Source: Roseococcus thiosulfatophilus
Lineage (GTDB): Bacteria > Pseudomonadota > Alphaproteobacteria > Acetobacterales > Acetobacteraceae
Length of the DNA stretch: 47,736 bases
NCBI RefSeq assembly: GCF_017311575.1
Contig: NZ_JAFFQY010000010.1
Location: 1 to 47,736 of the forward strand
Direction of reading: 5' to 3'
The notes beneath the pieces were generated by a model. The model was not told where the DNA came from, made no database searches, and worked only from the letters and a program-made list of their open reading frames with translations. The translations under genes were made by a program, and so were the position numbers. Positions 43,104 to 47,736 of the stretch are shown in pieces (within the stretch, counting starts at the first letter, position 1; each line of letters opens with the position of its first letter).

Positions 43104-44204
43104 ATGATGTCGCACGACCTGCTGGAGCAACCGGGCTGGATTTTGCAAGCCGCCGGCCTGCTGGTCGTCGGCATGGCGATGGGCATGGGGCTGGCCCTCG
43201 CCTGGACGCGGCCCCCATCCCGGCCCGGCCCCTCCTCCCCCGACTATCTTCCTGTTGTGGCCGGCTTTGAAACCAGCCCGCATGCCCTGGCCCTCTGGGA
43301 TGCGGAGGGGCGCCTGCTGCGCTGCAATCGCCGCTATGTCGCCCTTCTCAGCGGCCCGCCCCCCCAGCCCGGCCCCACGCCGCAGCCACTGCCCGATGGG
43401 CGCTGGGTGTTGGCCAGCACGGCGATGCTGCCGGGCGGCTTCCGCCTGGGGCTCTACAGCGAGGTGCCCTCCCCCGCACCGCCGCCCGTGCTGCCCCCGG
43501 CACCGATGCCCTTGCCCCTGCCTCAGCCGGCCGCGGCGCCTTGGCCAGGCGGGCGGCTCCGGCTTCTGGGGGTGGATGATTCGCCGGCCAACCTCTCCGT
43601 CCTGCGCGCACTGCTCTCCACGACGGGCTTCACGCTGGAGACCGTCACGGACGGCCCCGCGGCGCTGGAGGCCCTCACCGCCGCCGCCGCCGCCGGGCAG
43701 CCCTTCGACGCCGTGCTGATGGATGTGGTGATGCCGGGCATGGACGGGTTGGAATGCACGCGCCGCATCCGCGCCCTGCCCGGGGCGCTGGCCCAGGTGC
43801 CCGTCATTCCCGTCACCGCCAGCAGCTTCCCCGAGGACATCGCCGCCTGCCACGCGGCCGGCATGACAGGCCATGTGCCCAAACCTGTGGAGCGGGTGGG
43901 CCTGATGCGCGGCATCGTGCTGGCCCTCGGCCAGGGTGACCAGCCGGAGGAGGAGGCGCTGCGGCCCCTCTTCCGTTGCGAACTCGCCACGCGCCTGCAC
44001 GAGCTGGACGCCGCCTTGGCGGAGGATCTGCCGCTTCTTGGCCCCGTCCACGCCATCGCGGGCACCGTGGGCCATCTGGGCGGGACGGGCTTCGTGGAGG
44101 AGGCCCGCACCGCCATGCGCGCGCTGCGCGACAATCACCCCGACGCCCGCCGCCAAGTGGCCGACCTGCTGGACCGCCTTCGCGCCGCCTATCCGGAGGG
44201 GTAG
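43104..44204 (+). CDS. membrane-anchored response regulator with PAS-like, receiver and HPt-like domains
   Basis: A 366-residue protein. One N-terminal helix (GWILQAAGLLVVGMAMGMGL) is followed by a short PAS-type segment (SPHALALWDAEGRLLRCNRR) of the kind found in kinases. After a Pro-rich linker comes a receiver domain (about 151-272) with acidic pair D158-D159, phospho-acceptor D207 (VLMDVVMPGMDG), T238 and K260. The C-terminal helical part has VHAIAGTVGHLG, where H316 is placed like an HPt phospho-histidine. No kinase core is present between PAS and receiver. The ATG at 43104 or 43107 is the likely start; an upstream TTG is possible. It is convergent with the hybrid kinase, a possible phosphorelay partner. 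Confidence 0.8.
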   Translation: MMSHDLLEQPGWILQAAGLLVVGMAMGMGLALAWTRPPSRPGPSSPDYLPVVAGFETSPHALALWDAEGRLLRCNRRYVALLSGPPPQPGPTPQPLPDGRWVLASTAMLPGGFRLGLYSEVPSPAPPPVLPPAPMPLPLPQPAAAPWPGGRLRLLGVDDSPANLSVLRALLSTTGFTLETVTDGPAALEALTAAAAAGQPFDAVLMDVVMPGMDGLECTRRIRALPGALAQVPVIPVTASSFPEDIAACHAAGMTGHVPKPVERVGLMRGIVLALGQGDQPEEEALRPLFRCELATRLHELDAALAEDLPLLGPVHAIAGTVGHLGGTGFVEEARTAMRALRDNHPDARRQVADLLDRLRAAYPEG

Positions 44205-44314
44205 GTGCTGGGGGAAGTCGCGCGGCGCCTGCGCTCGCCTGTGCCGCGCCGCCGACCCAGTTGAAGGGCCACATCCGCAAAGATGCGGGACACGAGGGAA
44301 CGCGACGGCGCGGC

Positions 44315-46453
44315 TCAGCCCAGGCGCTGCCCTTGGTGCGGGCCGAGTGGCACGCTGATCCGGATGGCGATGCCCTCAGGGGCGAAGCCCTTCTCCAGCG
44401 TGCCGCCCAGCCCGTGCGCCACCTGCCCCTCGAGAAGCTGGGTGCCAAAGCCAGGCAACCGGGACACCTCCGGGGCAGGTCCACCCGCTTCCTGCCACTG
44501 AACGTCAAGGCAGGGCTGGCTCGTCGTGCCGGCCACGACCCAAGATATGGTCACCGTGCCCGTCGTGTTGGACAGGGCCCCGTACTTCACGGCATTGGTC
44601 GCGAGTTCGTGGATCACCAGCCCGAACGCCACCGCGGCGGAAGGCTGCAACCATATGGCGGGGCCGTTGACGATGCCTCGCGCCGGCGTGGACAGGTGCG
44701 GGCCCAACTGCTCGGTGATGACATCGGCCAACAGCGTCTCCCGCCAGGATTCCCGCGCGATCAGCTGATAGGCCCGCGTCAGGGCTGCCATTCGGCCCAC
44801 GAGGGCATCCCGCGCCGCCGCGATGGGCGCGTCGTCGTGCAGCGTCTGCCGGGTCAGCGCGATGACGACGTTGAGGATGTTGCCCACGCGGTGGTTCAAT
44901 TCGGCCACCAGCAGGCGCTGCTGATCGCCCTCGCGCGTCACGTGGACCAGTTGCGTCACGTCCACGAAGGCGGCCAGCACGCCGTCCACCACGCCATTTG
45001 CCACCAGATAGGGAACGAGGCGCAGGAGGAATTGCGCCGAGCCGTCCCGGCGGTCCACCCGATGTTCGATGGGCCTGCCGCTGGCCAGCACCTCGCGCGC
45101 CTCGCGCAGGATTTCGTCGGTGTCGATCGAGCCCGCGATATCGGCCAGCGGCCGCGCCAGGTCGGTCGGCAGGAGGTTGAATACGCCGGCGATCGCCGGG
45201 GTGAAACTGCGGATGGTGAGGTCGCGGTCGAGCGTGACGGTCGCGACCTGCGTGGCGGCGAACAGGTTGTTCAGGTCAGCGATGGCGCGATCGAGCTGCT
45301 CGACCTTGGCCTTCAGTTCCTGGTTGAGAAGCTGGAGCTCCTCGTTGACCGACTGCTGCTCCTCCTTGGAGGTCTCCAGCTCCTCGTTCGCGGATTGCAG
45401 CTCCTCGTTGACGGACACGAGTTCCTCATTGCCCGCACGCAGCTCGGCCACCGCCGTCTCGTACTCCTCGATGACGGCCTGCAGGCGCTCGCGCGTGTCG
45501 CGCAGGTCCTGCTCGGCCAGCAGGGCCAGTGCCTCGCCCGGCTTCGGCGCCGGTGTGGCCGTGACGGCTGTCTCGGTCGCCGGGGTCTCGATGAAGACAA
45601 CCAGGAAGAGGGGCTCCGCGGGGTCCGTCTCCGGCAGCGGGGTGATCGTGAGGGTGACGGGCCTGGCATCCTCGCCCCCGGTCATCGCCGTCCCGGTGCG
45701 GGTGACGGCGCGGCGGGTTCGCAGCACCTCCTCCAGAGCCAGGCGGATATCCAGGCGCAGCCCCGGACGGGCGAGGGCCAGTATGCTGCGGGTGGGTTCC
45801 CCGGGCGCGGCCTCAAGGTAGGGGCCGGTATGGGCGGAGTAGTGCACCACCGCCCCGTCGCGGTTCACGACCACATGGGCCGGGGCGAAGCGGTCCAGCA
45901 CGATGGCCTCGGCCGCCTGGCGCGCCGTGCGTGGCGCGGCCGGCGCCCGCGCGCCGGAAAGGGAGGACAGGCCGCGCGCCTCCAGCAGCCCGCGCGGGAC
46001 AGGGAAGCGCGGCGCGGGAACCACATCGTCGCGGCGGCGGTAGATGCGGTGGTGCTTGTCGAGGGGCGTGAACAGGTCGGCGAACTGCACGGCGCTCTCG
46101 GCGCTGCCGAGCAGAAGGTGCCCGCCCGGCCGCAGCGCGAAGTGAAACAGGGGGAACACCTCCCGCTGTGCCCGCGCGTCCAGGTAGATCAGAAGGTTAC
46201 GGCAGGAGATCAGGTCCAGGCGCGAGAAGGGCGGGTCCCGGATCAGGCTGTGCGAGGAGAAGACGCAGATGTCGCGCAGTTCCTTCGTGACGGTGCGCAT
46301 CAGCCCCTCGCCGACGAAGAAGCGCTGGAGCCGCGCGGGTGAGACATGCTGGAGCACCGACATCGGATAGCGACCGGCGCGGGCCACCCCCAGCGCGGCC
46401 TCGTCGATGTCGGTCGCGAAGATTCGCAGTTGCGGCATCCCCCCCCCGCGCAC
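44315..46453 (-). CDS. CheB-CheR-PAS-HWE hybrid kinase, C-terminal part after a frameshift
   Basis: A 712-codon frame that begins at a GTG just upstream of a run of nine G on the coding strand. It resumes a CheR methyltransferase in mid-domain: LRIFATDIDEAALGVARAGR, then SSHSLIRDPPFSRLDLISCR and NLLIYLD. Then follow a PAS-like part, a long coiled coil (NEELVSVNEELQSANEELET), a second PAS, and a HWE kinase with phospho-acceptor ELNHRVGNILNVV, N-box HELATNAVKYGALS and WQEAGGP. Together with the upstream fragment it would form one protein of about 1056 residues if the G run were eight. As it stands the translated product would lack the first half of CheR. Separate translation from the GTG is possible but no good SD is seen. 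Confidence 0.85.
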   Translation of the reverse strand: MRGGGMPQLRIFATDIDEAALGVARAGRYPMSVLQHVSPARLQRFFVGEGLMRTVTKELRDICVFSSHSLIRDPPFSRLDLISCRNLLIYLDARAQREVFPLFHFALRPGGHLLLGSAESAVQFADLFTPLDKHHRIYRRRDDVVPAPRFPVPRGLLEARGLSSLSGARAPAAPRTARQAAEAIVLDRFAPAHVVVNRDGAVVHYSAHTGPYLEAAPGEPTRSILALARPGLRLDIRLALEEVLRTRRAVTRTGTAMTGGEDARPVTLTITPLPETDPAEPLFLVVFIETPATETAVTATPAPKPGEALALLAEQDLRDTRERLQAVIEEYETAVAELRAGNEELVSVNEELQSANEELETSKEEQQSVNEELQLLNQELKAKVEQLDRAIADLNNLFAATQVATVTLDRDLTIRSFTPAIAGVFNLLPTDLARPLADIAGSIDTDEILREAREVLASGRPIEHRVDRRDGSAQFLLRLVPYLVANGVVDGVLAAFVDVTQLVHVTREGDQQRLLVAELNHRVGNILNVVIALTRQTLHDDAPIAAARDALVGRMAALTRAYQLIARESWRETLLADVITEQLGPHLSTPARGIVNGPAIWLQPSAAVAFGLVIHELATNAVKYGALSNTTGTVTISWVVAGTTSQPCLDVQWQEAGGPAPEVSRLPGFGTQLLEGQVAHGLGGTLEKGFAPEGIAIRISVPLGPHQGQRLG

Positions 46454-47486
46454 CGGCGTGTTCGCAGAGCAGCATGGCGAGCGAGAAGGACTCTTCCCCG
46501 GTGGCGCAGCCGGGCACCCAGACGCGCACCATGTCCTCGGCGCCCTTGCCGGCGAAAAGGCTCGGAATGGCCTGCGCCGCCAGGGTTGCGAAGGTGTCCT
46601 CGTCGCGAAAGAAGGCGGTCACGCTGATCAGCAGGTCGCCCAGCAGGGCGACGGCCTCGTCGTGATTCGCGCGCAGGTGGCCGATGTAGGCGTCGAGCGA
46701 GGCCAGGTGCAAAACCTGCATGCGCCGGTGGACCCGGCGCAGGAACGTCCTGGACTTGTAGCCCGAGAAATCGTGGCCGACCTCCTGGCGCAGGATGCCG
46801 CAGATGGTGCCCCGGGCCGCGTCCAGCCGCGCCTGCTGCCCGCCTTCATGGGCGGTGCCGTCGGTGGCGTCGGTGGCGAAGCCACCGAAGTTGTCGAGGC
46901 TGGCGGCATAGTCGGCCAGCTTGCGCGGGATGTCGCCGGCGGGCACCACGAGGTCGACCTGCCCACCCGCGATGGCGCTGTCGGGCATGCTGCTGTGCCC
47001 GGGGCTCGTTCCGTTGCTGCCTTGCGCCACGGTGAGCCCGCCATGCTCCTTGATGGCCTTGATGCCGATGGTCCCGTCATGGCCGAAGCCCGATAGGATC
47101 ACGCCGACCGCGCGCTCGTTGAACGCATCGGCCAGGGAGGAAAACAGCACGTCGATGGAGCGGGGATCGCGGTGGGTGCGCTCAGCGAGGGTCAGCACCA
47201 GCTTGCCCTCGGCCACGGTGGCGAAGACCCCCGGCGGAATCACATAGACATGGTCCGCTTCGAGGCTCGCCCCATCTTCCGCGGTGGTCACTGGCAGGGC
47301 GCATTCGCGGGCCAGGATCTCCGTCAACTCGCTGCCGCGGTTCGGAGCTAGGTGAAGCAGGACGATGTAGGCGATGCCGCCGCCGGGTTGTGCCTGCTGA
47401 AAGAGGGTTCGCAGCGCCTCAACCCCGCCCGCCGACGCACCAATCCCTCCAACAACGGAAGGTTTTTCGACAGAACCATTGACCAT
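46197..47486 (-). CDS. CheB-CheR-PAS-HWE hybrid kinase, N-terminal part ending in a frameshift
   Basis: A 429-codon frame. Residues 1-190 are a CheB methylesterase domain: GASAGG with Ser18, His45 in LLHLAPNRGSEL, and Asp137 in LSGFGHDGTIG, all three triad residues intact. Next is the CheR N-terminal helical domain and the start of the SAM domain (LISVTAFFRDEDTF, VWVPGCATGEESFSLAMLLC). After CEHAGARGG the reading frame leaves the CheR sequence, and the remaining 80 or so residues (Arg-rich, ending at 46197) are out-of-frame translation. The true continuation is the frame ending at 44315. The ATG at 47486 begins the canonical MVNGSVEKPSVVGGIGASAG. Confidence 0.85.
   Translation of the reverse strand: MVNGSVEKPSVVGGIGASAGGVEALRTLFQQAQPGGGIAYIVLLHLAPNRGSELTEILARECALPVTTAEDGASLEADHVYVIPPGVFATVAEGKLVLTLAERTHRDPRSIDVLFSSLADAFNERAVGVILSGFGHDGTIGIKAIKEHGGLTVAQGSNGTSPGHSSMPDSAIAGGQVDLVVPAGDIPRKLADYAASLDNFGGFATDATDGTAHEGGQQARLDAARGTICGILRQEVGHDFSGYKSRTFLRRVHRRMQVLHLASLDAYIGHLRANHDEAVALLGDLLISVTAFFRDEDTFATLAAQAIPSLFAGKGAEDMVRVWVPGCATGEESFSLAMLLCEHAGARGGDAATANLRDRHRRGRAGGGPRRSLSDVGAPACLTRAAPALLRRRGADAHRHEGTARHLRLLLAQPDPGPALLAPGPDLLP
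46439..46447. repeat. C9 (G9 on coding strand) homopolymer at the frameshift point
   Basis: Nine consecutive C, the point where the hybrid kinase frame breaks. Counting codons, eight or eleven G would join the CheB/CheR frame to the CheR/HWE frame; nine does not. The whole gene would span 44315-47486. It could be a sequencing or assembly error, a real inactivating insertion, or a slippage-prone switch. Confidence 0.85.
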
Positions 47487-47736
47487 ACGGATAGTATTAG
47501 ATCAATCCCGACCATTTGGAAATGTAATTTTTGCAGAAAACTCCCGTAATTTTTAAAATAATAAGTACCTTGAAGTTGGAAGCCCTTGTAAATGAATGAC
47601 ATGAATGATGTTGGACGTTGCGGCAAGGGAAGGCCGCCTGGGTGGCCGGAGGCGTGTCCCATCGACTCAGCAAGGGCGGAGTCATGCTGGCGCCCGGGGC
47701 CGCCAGAGCAGGTCGTCTCCAGAAAACACTACTCTT
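47487..47736. promoter_or_regulatory. AT-rich upstream region of the hybrid kinase, to the window edge
   Basis: A 250-bp stretch without a convincing gene. Bases 47490-47600 are far more AT-rich than anything else in the window (for example TAATTTTTAAAATAATAAG near 47551-47569). It probably carries the kinase promoter on the minus strand. A short plus-strand frame from 47592 stays open to the edge but has no recognised content and lacks the high third-position GC of the real genes. Confidence 0.5.

Noticed and set aside
44220-44288. Short inverted repeats between the receiver gene and the hybrid kinase as a bidirectional terminator
   Set aside because: Stems of 7 and 5 bp with no T-tract, expected by chance in such GC-rich DNA.
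47592-47736. Plus-strand frame starting at an ATG and open to the window edge
   Set aside because: 48 codons with no recognised content and third-position GC well below that of the real genes; it cannot be judged without the adjacent sequence.

Overview
The window is very GC-rich, densely packed chromosomal DNA. Codon use is strongly GC-biased and translational coupling (ATGA, GTGA, TTGA overlaps) is frequent. The gene set includes HWE-type histidine kinases, a TRAP transporter with a TakP-like binding protein, a hut pathway with HutF and HutC, bdhA beside a patatin, and rpmH-rnpA-yidD-yidC-ysxC-argB. Together these point to an alphaproteobacterium, most likely of the Acetobacteraceae/Rhodospirillales type. 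That placement is inference from gene content. I see no rRNA, tRNA, CRISPR array, phage or insertion sequence.

Layout. (1) 1-3116, minus strand: a sensor HWE kinase, a Pro-rich small protein, a DUF1328 membrane peptide and the start of an ECF sigma factor, resembling a stress-response operon. (2) 3349-11852, minus strand: hutI-hutH-hutU, then a PhyH-type dioxygenase and a complete TRAP transporter (DctP, DctQ, DctM), apparently one long transcription unit. It diverges from hutF-hutC-DUF1028 (11939-14723, plus strand). A HutC-type palindrome lies in the shared promoter. (3) 14750-17720: an ECF sigma / membrane anti-sigma / CnrX-like periplasmic sensor operon with a secreted protein upstream, then a four-EF-hand lipoprotein and an SH3-domain exported protein. 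(4) 17800-26036: a surface-glycan block with two GT4 enzymes, an O-antigen ligase-like protein, a DXD glycosyltransferase, a GT9 heptosyltransferase-like protein and a degenerate asparagine-synthetase homologue. An ICMT-like methyltransferase and YgfZ sit inside it. (5) 26041-32234, minus strand: an OsmF/YehZYXW-type osmoprotectant ABC transporter running without a break into dapD, dapE and a membrane protein. (6) 32240-36564: HNH endonuclease, GluQ, EamA permease, RlmI-like rRNA methyltransferase, DUF3293 and a small membrane protein. (7) 36578-38466, minus strand: patatin and 3-hydroxybutyrate dehydrogenase. (8) 38662-42936, plus strand: rpmH, rnpA, yidD, yidC, ysxC, argB. (9) 43104-47486: a membrane-anchored receiver/HPt protein with no kinase domain, then a CheB-CheR-PAS-HWE hybrid kinase on the minus strand whose reading frame is broken at a run of nine C (nine G on the coding strand). 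An unusually AT-rich stretch precedes it at the right edge.

The most interesting points are: the hut locus extended by a dioxygenase, a TRAP transporter and a DUF1028 putative Ntn-hydrolase with no hutG in view; the asparagine-synthetase homologue that has lost both catalytic signatures; the coupling of osmoprotectant uptake genes to lysine/cell-wall precursor genes; and the G9 frameshift in the hybrid kinase. All functional statements come from reading the sequence and knowledge of the families. No database search was run.
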